From NCBI GenBank assembly GCA_945874455.1, contig CAMCHO010000030.1:1-33621 (forward strand): a DNA stretch of 33,621 nucleotides, given 5' to 3'. The notes under the pieces were generated by a model that did no database searches, was not told the DNA's origin, and worked only from the letters and a program-made list of their open reading frames with translations. Numbering within the stretch: the stretch's first letter is position 1; every line of letters begins with the position of its first letter. This DNA comes from Opitutus sp. GAS368. GTDB taxonomy: Bacteria > Verrucomicrobiota > Verrucomicrobiia > Opitutales > Opitutaceae. Both the position numbers and the translations under genes were made by a program. Positions 17,794-24,704 of this stretch are shown here, piece by piece.

Positions 17794-19329
17794 GAAAAAT
17801 CCGTAGCTCCCGCCCTCGAGCTGCGCGCCATCGACAAGCGTTTCGGCACCGTCCACGCCAACCGGTCCCTGAGCTTTGCCGTCGCGCCCGGCAGTATCCA
17901 CGGGCTCATCGGTGAAAACGGTGCGGGCAAGTCGACGCTGATGAATATCGTTTACGGATTTCACCGGGCGGACTCCGGCGAGATTTACGTGCATGGTCGC
18001 CGCGTCGATCTCGGCTCGCCGCAAGACGCGATCCGCGCGGGCATCGGCATGGTTCACCAGCATTTCATGCTCGTGGAGAATTTCACGGTGCTCGAAAACG
18101 TCGTCCTCGGTGTCGAGGGTGGCGCGTTGCTCGCGGGCGGACTCGCCCGCGCGAGGAGGGAACTCGAAAAGCTCGCCTGCGACTACGCGCTCGCTGTGCC
18201 GCTCGACACCGTTGTGTCCGAGTTGCCGGTCGGACTCCAGCAGCGCGTGGAGATCCTCAAGGCGCTCTACCGCGGCGCGCAGATTCTCATTCTCGACGAA
18301 CCGACCGCCGTTCTGACGCCACAGGAGGCTGACGCGCTCTTCAACATGCTGCGCCGTCTCCGCGACGAAGGGAAATCCGTCATCCTCGTTACCCATAAGC
18401 TGCGCGAGATTATGGCCATCACGGATCGGGTGACGGTCATGCGGCAAGGCGTCATCGTCGGCGAAGTGGTCACCGCCACCACATCGCCGCGGGAGCTCGC
18501 GGAAAAAATGGTCGGGCGCGCCGTGCTGCTCCGCGTCGAAAAAAAACTCGCCCAGCCCGGTGCCACACTCCTCGCCGTGCGCGACCTCGAAGTCCGCGAT
18601 CGCCTGGGTGTCGCCCGGGTCAAAGGCGTCAGCTTCGACCTTCGCGCGGGCGAGATCGTCGGCGTCGCCGGTGTTTCCGGCAACGGCCAGTCCGAACTCC
18701 TCGAGGCTCTCGCCGGTATCCGTTTGCCAACCCGGGGCTCGATTACGTTGCAGCATCACGACCTCGTGCGCGAGCACCTCGGCCCGCGAGAGCGTCGCGC
18801 GCTTGGCCTCGCGCATGTGCCCGAGGATCGTTTACGCATGGGCGTCGTCACGAATTTCTCCGCCGAGGATAACGCGATCTTGGGCTACCACGACCGCGCC
18901 GAGTGCACGCGCGGCGGCTGGCTCGACCGCGCCGCTATTCGCAAGGCCTGCGAGGGGAAAATGGCTGCGCACGACGTGCGCCCACCGCTGCCCTCGCTGC
19001 GCATCGCGGCGTTCTCCGGTGGCAACCAGCAAAAGCTCGTGCTCGCCCGCGAGATTGATGTGGACCCACGGGTGCTGCTCGTCGGTCAGCCGACGCGCGG
19101 CGTCGACATCGGCGCGATCGAGTTCATCCACAAGAAACTTGTCGCCCTGCGCGACGCCGGGAAAGCCCTCCTGATCGTCTCGGTTGAACTCGACGAAATC
19201 CTCGGTCTCGCCGATCGCATCCTCGTGATGAATGCGGGCGAGATCGTCGGTGAATTGTTGCGGGCCGACGCGACGGAGGAAAAAATGGGGCTCCTGATGG
19301 CCGGCGTGAAATCTGAGGGTCCCGCATGA
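17788..19329 (+). CDS. Double ATPase of the nucleoside ABC importer
   Basis: 513 residues from the GTG at 17788; the frame has no closer ATG before the conserved ELRAIDKRFG. Two fused ABC domains are visible. The first has Walker A GENGAGKST, Q-loop MVHQHFMLVENFT, the signature-like ELPVGLQQRVEILKAL and Walker B ILILDEPTAVLTPQE. The second has a degenerate Walker A GVSGNGQSE, signature FSGGNQQKLVLARE and LLVGQPTRGVDIGA in place of Walker B. This asymmetry is normal for BMP and sugar importers of the YufO/RbsA kind; only the first site should hydrolyse ATP well. The gene ends with an ATGA overlap into the first permease. Confidence 0.95.
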   Translation: MVEKSVAPALELRAIDKRFGTVHANRSLSFAVAPGSIHGLIGENGAGKSTLMNIVYGFHRADSGEIYVHGRRVDLGSPQDAIRAGIGMVHQHFMLVENFTVLENVVLGVEGGALLAGGLARARRELEKLACDYALAVPLDTVVSELPVGLQQRVEILKALYRGAQILILDEPTAVLTPQEADALFNMLRRLRDEGKSVILVTHKLREIMAITDRVTVMRQGVIVGEVVTATTSPRELAEKMVGRAVLLRVEKKLAQPGATLLAVRDLEVRDRLGVARVKGVSFDLRAGEIVGVAGVSGNGQSELLEALAGIRLPTRGSITLQHHDLVREHLGPRERRALGLAHVPEDRLRMGVVTNFSAEDNAILGYHDRAECTRGGWLDRAAIRKACEGKMAAHDVRPPLPSLRIAAFSGGNQQKLVLAREIDVDPRVLLVGQPTRGVDIGAIEFIHKKLVALRDAGKALLIVSVELDEILGLADRILVMNAGEIVGELLRADATEEKMGLLMAGVKSEGPA

Positions 19330-20462
19330 GCGCCTCCGCCAAACTTCCTCGTTGGGCCGAACGGGGGTTGCTGCCGCTGATCAATCTCGCTGCCGCCCTG
19401 ATCCTTTCGGGCGTCGTCGTGAAAATTCTTGGCGAGAGTCCGTGGGCCGCGCTGAAGCTGCTGGTGAGCGGGGCGCTCGGCACCCAAGAGGGGATCGGCT
19501 ACACGCTCTACTACGCCACGAATTTCATCTTCACCGGCCTCGGCGTCGCGGTCGCGTATCACGCCGGGCTCTTCAACATCGGTTGCGAGGGTCAGGCCTA
19601 CGTCGGTGGCCTGGGCAGCGGATTGGTCGCGCTGTGGCTGGGTGACCGCGCCCCGTTACTCGTGGTGCTGCCGGTCGCGATCATGGCCGGTGCCGCGTTC
19701 GGTGCCGCGTGGGCACTGATCCCCGCGTGGCTCCAGGCGCGCCGCGGCAGCCACATTGTGATCACCACGATCATGTTTAACTTTATCGCGGCCTCGTTGA
19801 TGACTTATCTGCTCGTCAACGTCCTCATCAAGCCCGGCCAGCAGTCGCCTGAGTCGCGGGAATTTGGTGCGAATGCTTTTCTCCCCGCTGCGCACGAACT
19901 TTTTGCGAAGATCGGAATCACGTTTTCCCCGTCTCCGTGGAACCTCGCTTTTGCGATCGCGCTCCTCGCCGCGGCGCTCGTGTGGGTGCTGGTGTGGCGC
20001 ACGCGTTGGGGTTATGCGCTCCGCGTCGCGGGGCAAAATCAGTCCGCGGCCGTTTACGCCGGCATTTCGCCTTCGCGGATTATTATTCAAGCGATGCTCT
20101 TGTCGGGTGCGCTTGCCGGCTGTCTCGGGCTCAATGAACTCCTCGGCTCGCAGCACCGGATCCTCATTGATTTTCCCAGTGGCGCCGGCTTCGTCGGCAT
20201 CGCGGTCGCGCTGATGGGCCGCAATCATCCGGTCGGGATCTTAGTCGCCGCCGTGCTCTTTGGTGCCCTCGCCCAAGGCGGTTCGCAGCTCGCCTTCGAC
20301 CTGCCGAAGATTAATCGCGACATGGTCGTCGTGATCCAGGGCTTGGTGATCTTGTTCTGCGGTGCGCTGGAGAATGTTTTCCGCACGCCACTCGCGAAAC
20401 TGTGGCCCGGGCGCCTCGCCCGTAGTCCGCAACCCTCGGGCGGGATGCCCGTACCGCGCTGA
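19326..20462 (+). CDS. Nucleoside ABC importer permease 1 (YufP-like)
   Basis: 378 residues with about eight to ten hydrophobic membrane segments, BPD_transp_2 family. Family-like parts are YYATNFIFTGLGVAVAYHAGLFNIGCEGQ near the N-terminus and ALRVAGQNQSAAVYAGIS (the EAA-like cytoplasmic loop that contacts the ATPase), followed by GAGFVGIAVALMGRNHPVGI. It starts inside the ATPase stop (ATGA), so translation is coupled, and is two bases from the next gene. Confidence 0.94.
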   Translation: MSASAKLPRWAERGLLPLINLAAALILSGVVVKILGESPWAALKLLVSGALGTQEGIGYTLYYATNFIFTGLGVAVAYHAGLFNIGCEGQAYVGGLGSGLVALWLGDRAPLLVVLPVAIMAGAAFGAAWALIPAWLQARRGSHIVITTIMFNFIAASLMTYLLVNVLIKPGQQSPESREFGANAFLPAAHELFAKIGITFSPSPWNLAFAIALLAAALVWVLVWRTRWGYALRVAGQNQSAAVYAGISPSRIIIQAMLLSGALAGCLGLNELLGSQHRILIDFPSGAGFVGIAVALMGRNHPVGILVAAVLFGALAQGGSQLAFDLPKINRDMVVVIQGLVILFCGALENVFRTPLAKLWPGRLARSPQPSGGMPVPR

Positions 20463-20464
20463 CG

Positions 20465-21439
20465 ATGGAGACCTACACGCTCATCGTCCTCACGCTCGCC
20501 GCCACGATTCGCGTAGCGACGCCGCTGCTGCTCGCGGCGATCGCCGGGATGTTCTCCGAGCGGTCCGGCGTTGTGGACCTCGGTCTGGAGGGGAAAATGC
20601 TCGGCGCCGCCTTTGCTGCCGCCGCCGTGTCCGCCGCGACCGGTTCCGCGTGGGCCGGGCTCGGCGCAGGGATCGCCGCCGCTGTACTGCTCGCGTTGTT
20701 ACTGGCATTTGCGACCGTCAGCCAGCGCGGCAATCAAGTCGTCGCGGCGATGGCCATTAATATCATGGTGGCCGGGCTGGGTCCGACGCTGGCACTCGCG
20801 TGGTTTAATCTCGGTGGCCAAACGCCGCAGCTCGACGGCCCCGGCCAACGTTTCACGTCGCTCGTGTGGCCCTGGGCCAGCACCGCAGCCGAGCATCCGT
20901 TTCCCGGGCTGCTCTATGCGCAGCTGCTCAGTGGCCACAACCTGATCGTTTACGCCGCGGCCGCATTGGTACCCGCGAGCGCCTGGGTGCTCTTTCGCAC
21001 GCGCTTTGGACTGCGGCTGCGCGCGGTCGGCGAAAACCCTCACGCGGTCGATACGGCGGGCATCTCCGTGACTGGACTCCGCTATCAGGCGATTTTGATT
21101 TCAGGTGTGCTCTGCGGTGTGGCCGGGACCTATCTATCGACGGCCGCGAGCGCCGGATTCACTCGCGATATGACCGCAGGCAAGGGCTATCTCGCGCTCG
21201 CCGCGTTGATTTTTGGAAAGTGGAAACCGTATCCGACGCTCTTCGCTTGTCTGCTGTTTGCGTTCACGGATGCGCTCGCCTCGCGTCTCCAAGGTGTCGC
21301 GCTCCCGCTCGTCGGCGTCATTCCGGTGCAGGCGATTTTGGCCTTACCCTACGTGCTCACGGTGCTGCTGCTCGCCGGTTTCGTCGGCAAAGCCACGGCG
21401 CCAGCCGCCATCGGGGTGCCCTACGCGAAGGAGAAATGA
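20465..21439 (+). CDS. Nucleoside ABC importer permease 2 (YufQ-like)
   Basis: 324 residues, strongly hydrophobic, BPD_transp_2 family. It begins METYTLIVLTLAATIRVATPLLLAAIAGMFSERSGVVDLGLEG, the usual start of this subunit. The ATPase-contacting loop reads LRLRAVGENPHAVDTAGIS, and GKGYLALAALIFGKWKP follows. It pairs with the preceding gene to form the membrane channel. It is the last gene of the importer operon; an inverted repeat follows its stop. Confidence 0.94.
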   Translation: METYTLIVLTLAATIRVATPLLLAAIAGMFSERSGVVDLGLEGKMLGAAFAAAAVSAATGSAWAGLGAGIAAAVLLALLLAFATVSQRGNQVVAAMAINIMVAGLGPTLALAWFNLGGQTPQLDGPGQRFTSLVWPWASTAAEHPFPGLLYAQLLSGHNLIVYAAAALVPASAWVLFRTRFGLRLRAVGENPHAVDTAGISVTGLRYQAILISGVLCGVAGTYLSTAASAGFTRDMTAGKGYLALAALIFGKWKPYPTLFACLLFAFTDALASRLQGVALPLVGVIPVQAILALPYVLTVLLLAGFVGKATAPAAIGVPYAKEK

Positions 21440-21450
21440 TGGCTGGATAA

Positions 21451-21516
21451 CGTTGAGAGCGGAGAGCTCCCCATCGGCCACCTTCGCTCTGGTCTCGCAG
21501 CTCTCAGCACTCAACG
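21451..21516 (+). repeat. Inverted repeat between permease and carbonic anhydrase genes
   Basis: The left arm CGTTGAGAGCGGAGAGCT (21451-21468) pairs with the right arm AGCTCTCAGCACTCAACG (21499-21516) at 16 of 18 positions around a 30-base loop. There is no T-run. It starts 11 bases after the permease stop and ends 16 bases before the next start, so it fills the gap. It may act as a terminator or RNA-stabilising hairpin, or simply be a dispersed repeat. Confidence 0.8.
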
Positions 21517-21532
21517 CTCCATACCGCTCCTC

Positions 21533-22057
21533 ATGACCATCCACGATCGTCTCGCCGCCCATCTCACAAAAACTCCCGACACCGGCCGCGCGCTCTTCGT
21601 TGCCGGCAGTGCCACCGTCGTGGGAGACGTCACGCTGGGTGCGAACTCCAGTGTGTTTTACGGTGCCGTACTCCGTGGCGACATCGGGCGGATCGTCGTG
21701 GGCGAGGGGAGTAACATCCAGGACAACGCGGTTGTTCACCTCGCTGACGACCTCGATGCGACCATCGGTGCGTGGTGCACGATCGGTCACTCGGCCATTG
21801 TCCACGCGTGCACGATCGAGGATGAATGTCTGATCGGCATGGGGGCCACCGTCCTCGACGGTGCGCGCATTGGGGCGCGGAGTATCGTGGGCGCGAACTC
21901 CCTGGTGCCCCAGCGCTTCACGTGCCCGCCCGGCTCGATGGTGTACGGCTCGCCCGCGAAAGTCGTGCGCCCGCTCACCGACGCCGAGCAACGGTCCCTT
22001 CGCCCGTGGGCGGAGAAGTATGTCGTGGTGGCGACGGCGCACGAGGCGCGGGCGTAG
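21533..22057 (+). CDS. Gamma-class carbonic anhydrase-like hexapeptide-repeat protein
   Basis: 174 residues forming a left-handed beta-helix of hexapeptide repeats (VVGDVTLGANSSVFYGAVLRGD, VGEGSNIQDNAVVHL and so on). Three histidines match the zinc ligands of gamma carbonic anhydrases: H69 in NAVVH, then H86 and H91 in TIGHSAIVH, with the usual five-residue spacing. The C-terminal helix (TDAEQRSLRPWAEKYVVVA) packs against the trimer in this family. The protein is cytosolic and close to YrdA/PaaY types, whose activity varies. A real CO2-hydrating role is plausible but not certain. Confidence 0.9.
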   Translation: MTIHDRLAAHLTKTPDTGRALFVAGSATVVGDVTLGANSSVFYGAVLRGDIGRIVVGEGSNIQDNAVVHLADDLDATIGAWCTIGHSAIVHACTIEDECLIGMGATVLDGARIGARSIVGANSLVPQRFTCPPGSMVYGSPAKVVRPLTDAEQRSLRPWAEKYVVVATAHEARA

Positions 22058-22103
22058 AGTGGCGCTCAGGCCTCGACCGGTGGCGCGGAGGGTATCGCGC
22101 CCA

Positions 22104-22123
22104 AGGCGGATTGAAGTCCGCCT
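22104..22123. terminator. Small hairpin between carbonic anhydrase and folA ends
   Basis: AGGCGGA (22104-22110) pairs with TCCGCCT (22117-22123) around TTGAAG. It lies between two converging genes and touches the folA stop. There is no T-run on either side, so it may be a repeat remnant rather than a true terminator. Confidence 0.35.
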
Positions 22124-22626
22124 CACCGCTCCAGCGTGAGAAACGTGTAGCGAAAATGATCGTCGGCACCCTCGCGTCGGGCCGTTTCGCGCCACGCCAA
22201 ATGCCGCCACTCGGGCATAAACGTGTCGCCCGGCACCTCGGCGTGGATGAGGGTGAGGTCGAGAATCAGGGCGCGTCCGGTGGCCTCCGCGAGGGCGAGC
22301 GTCTCGGTGTAAATCCGCTCGCCGCCGCAGATCATAATTTTTCCGGGTAAGGATTCTGCGGCGGTGAGGGCATCGCCTAAGTTCGCGGCGATCTTCACCG
22401 TCTCGCCGTCCAGCGCCGTGTTGCGCGTGATCACAATCGGCCGTCGGCCGTCGAGTGCGGCGCGCGGCCAAGTCTCGAAACACACGCGGCCCAGTACGAC
22501 AATCTGTCCAGCGGTCTCGCGGTGAAAGTGCTTCGTATCCTCCGGGATATGCCACGGCAGCTTCCCGCCGCGACCGATCACGCGGTTCTCGGCGCAGGCG
22601 ACGATGAGATGAAGTGGCTTGGGCAT
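22123..22626 (-). CDS. folA: Dihydrofolate reductase
   Basis: 167 residues, normal length. It reduces dihydrofolate to tetrahydrofolate with NADPH in the cytosol. Family marks are LIVACAENRVIGRGGKLPWHIPEDTKHF (the PWHIPED loop carries the catalytic acid), VVLGRVCFETWP, RRPIVITRN and KIMICGGERIYTETL, and the closing strand FRYTFLTLER. Its start is well defined. It converges with the carbonic anhydrase gene and has no thyA neighbour in view. Confidence 0.96.
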   Translation of the reverse strand: MPKPLHLIVACAENRVIGRGGKLPWHIPEDTKHFHRETAGQIVVLGRVCFETWPRAALDGRRPIVITRNTALDGETVKIAANLGDALTAAESLPGKIMICGGERIYTETLALAEATGRALILDLTLIHAEVPGDTFMPEWRHLAWRETARREGADDHFRYTFLTLER

Positions 22627-22851
22627 GAGCGACTCACTGAACCGACTTATCTGGGGAACACACGGAAATCCTCGGGGTTTTTGTTATTCTGGACGTGTCA
22701 CTCGCGACGTGGTGTCGAACCTGCCCGCCCTCGTCGGGCGCACGCCGGCGCTGACGCTCACGCAGGCGACTGAGCCATAGGTTGCGATCCTGCTGACGCG
22801 TTTCAAAGTGCGCTTGCTAGGGCTGGTTGGGTCGCGAAGCCTATCGGCGCC
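22627..22851. other. Divergent gap between folA and the alpha/beta hydrolase
   Basis: It should contain the folA promoter and the promoter of the hydrolase-psuG operon. A hairpin GCCCGCC-CTC-GTCGGGC lies near 22721-22740. I find no convincing -35/-10 pair and no recognised gene. Confidence 0.35.
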
Positions 22852-23715
22852 ATGTCGTCCCGCTTCCTCGCTGCGCTGCTCTGCGCTCTCGTCTGCCGCG
22901 TCCTGCACGCCGCCCCGATTCCGGCGGGCCCCGGCACGTTTGAATGCCCGAACGGCACCGAGCCCATCACCGTGTTCACGTACAAGCCGCCGACTTACAA
23001 AGATGGGCCATTGCTCATGGTGTTTCACGGAGTGGGGCGCAACGTCGAGGACTACCGCAACTTCGCGATCACTTTGGCCGAGCGCTTTGGGTTGATCGTC
23101 GTGACACCGCTGTTCGACAAAGAACGCTTTCCGAGCTCACGCTACCAGCGCGGCGGTTTGCTCGACCCGAACGGCAAGACCCAGGCCTCCGCAGCGTGGA
23201 CCTACGCGGTGATCCCGAAAATTGTCGCCCACGTGCGCGGCCTCGAGGCCAAGCCGAAACTGCCTTACTATATGATTGGTCACTCGGCGGGCGGACAATT
23301 TCTCGTGCGACTCGCGGCGTTCATGCCGGGTGAGGCGGTGCGCATTGTGGCCGCCAATCCGGGCTCCCATCTTTTCCCGGACCGGGTCCAGCAATTCGGT
23401 TATGGCTTCGGCGGCCTGCCGGACGAGCTGAGCAATGACGATGTGATCCGCCGTTATCTTGCGGCCCCACTCACGATCTATCTTGGCACCGGGGACAACA
23501 CGCCCGAGCACAGTTTCGACGCCAGTCCTGCGGGTATGGTGCAAGGCCCCCATCGGCTCGCGCGCGGTCGGGCCTGTTTCGCCGCCGCGCAGACACTCGC
23601 GAAAGAACGCGGGTGGGCGTTCAACTGGCGCACGGTCGAGACACCCGGCATCGGCCACGAAGCGGCGTTCATGTTCGCGGCGCAGGAAGCGGGCGACGCG
23701 CTTTTTGGAAAATGA
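22852..23715 (+). CDS. Exported alpha/beta hydrolase
   Basis: 287 residues with a signal peptide (MSSRFLAALLCALVCRVLHAAPIP). The alpha/beta hydrolase triad can be traced: nucleophile S145 in GHSAGG, D215 in YLGTGDNTPEHS and H269 in TPGIGHEA; the oxyanion strand is LLMVFHGVGRN. The overall layout resembles polyhydroxybutyrate depolymerase/LpqC-type esterases. Its stop codon overlaps the psuG start (ATGA), so the two are translated together, which is unusual for an exported esterase and a cytosolic nucleotide enzyme. The substrate is unknown. Confidence 0.85.
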   Translation: MSSRFLAALLCALVCRVLHAAPIPAGPGTFECPNGTEPITVFTYKPPTYKDGPLLMVFHGVGRNVEDYRNFAITLAERFGLIVVTPLFDKERFPSSRYQRGGLLDPNGKTQASAAWTYAVIPKIVAHVRGLEAKPKLPYYMIGHSAGGQFLVRLAAFMPGEAVRIVAANPGSHLFPDRVQQFGYGFGGLPDELSNDDVIRRYLAAPLTIYLGTGDNTPEHSFDASPAGMVQGPHRLARGRACFAAAQTLAKERGWAFNWRTVETPGIGHEAAFMFAAQEAGDALFGK

Positions 23716-24695
23716 CCGAGCCCATCCTCCTCTCCGCCGAAGTCGCTGCGGCCCTCGCCGCCGGGCGCCCCGTCGTCGCTCTCGAATCAACGCTCATTAC
23801 GCACGGTCTGCCGTATCCGGCGAACGTGGAAACCGCGCTCGCGATGGAGGCGGCGGTTCGTGAGAGCGGGGCTGTGCCGGCGACGATCGCTGTGCTCGGC
23901 GGGAAGATCACCGTAGGCCTCGCGCGGGCGGACATCGAGCGACTCGGGGCGCTTCCGTCGGGGACGGTGCGGAAGTGCTCGCGACGGGACTTGCCGATTG
24001 CGGTGGGACTCGCCGAGGACGCCGCGACGACGGTGGCGGGCACGATGATCATCGCGCACATGGCGGGTATCCGCGTTTTTTCTACGGGGGGAATCGGCGG
24101 CGTGCATCGCGGGGCGCCGTTCGATGTGTCCGCGGACTTGCTCGAACTCGGTCGCACGCCGGTGGCGGTAGTGTGCTCGGGGGCGAAATCGATTTTGGAT
24201 TTACCGCTCACGCTCGAGGTCCTCGAGACGCAGGGCGTGCCCATCCTCGGGCTCGGCACCGACTCTCTGCCCTCGTTCTACTCGCGGAGCAGCGGCCTGC
24301 CGGTCGATGTCTCCGTCGCGACGCCGGCTGAAGCCGCCAAGGTCGTCGCGGCGGCGCGGCGGCTCGGCGCGCAGCATGGAGTGCTGCTTGCGGTGCCGGT
24401 GCCGGCGAAGGACGAGCTGCCGACGGAGCGGGTCGAGGCGGTGATTTTACAGGCTACGGCCGAGGCGGCGGCGCAGGGGATTTACGGGAAACGGGTAACG
24501 CCCTTTTTGCTCGGTCGCGTGGCCGAACTCACCGGTGGCGAATCGCGGCGGGCCAACTTGGCGCTCTTGATCAACAACGCGCGCGTCGGCGGTCAGCTCG
24601 CGGTCGCCCTGTGCGCGTTGGAAAACGCCGGCCAGCGGGGTGTCACCGCGCGCAACGATGATCGCGGCGGTTCGCCGGGCCCGCTACGCTCGTAG
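23712..24695 (+). CDS. psuG: Pseudouridine-5'-phosphate glycosidase
   Basis: 327 residues. It splits pseudouridine 5'-phosphate into uracil and ribose 5-phosphate, reversibly, in the cytosol. The family's motifs are all here: VALESTLITHGLPYP (catalytic Glu25), AVLGGKITVGL, GTVRKCSRRDLP, STGGIGGVHRGAPFDVSADL (metal-binding Asp), VCSGAKSILDLPLTLE (the Schiff-base lysine) and LLINNARVGGQLA. The start overlaps the hydrolase stop. A frame open upstream is only the hydrolase gene read in another frame. In E. coli psuG is paired with the kinase psuK; no kinase is in this window. Confidence 0.95.
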   Translation: MTEPILLSAEVAAALAAGRPVVALESTLITHGLPYPANVETALAMEAAVRESGAVPATIAVLGGKITVGLARADIERLGALPSGTVRKCSRRDLPIAVGLAEDAATTVAGTMIIAHMAGIRVFSTGGIGGVHRGAPFDVSADLLELGRTPVAVVCSGAKSILDLPLTLEVLETQGVPILGLGTDSLPSFYSRSSGLPVDVSVATPAEAAKVVAAARRLGAQHGVLLAVPVPAKDELPTERVEAVILQATAEAAAQGIYGKRVTPFLLGRVAELTGGESRRANLALLINNARVGGQLAVALCALENAGQRGVTARNDDRGGSPGPLRS

Positions 24696-24704
24696 ATTTC
24701 TTCC

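Noticed and set aside
22858-23095. Other open frames within the alpha/beta hydrolase gene
   Set aside because: The triad-bearing frame with signal peptide is clearly the real gene; the others are shadows.
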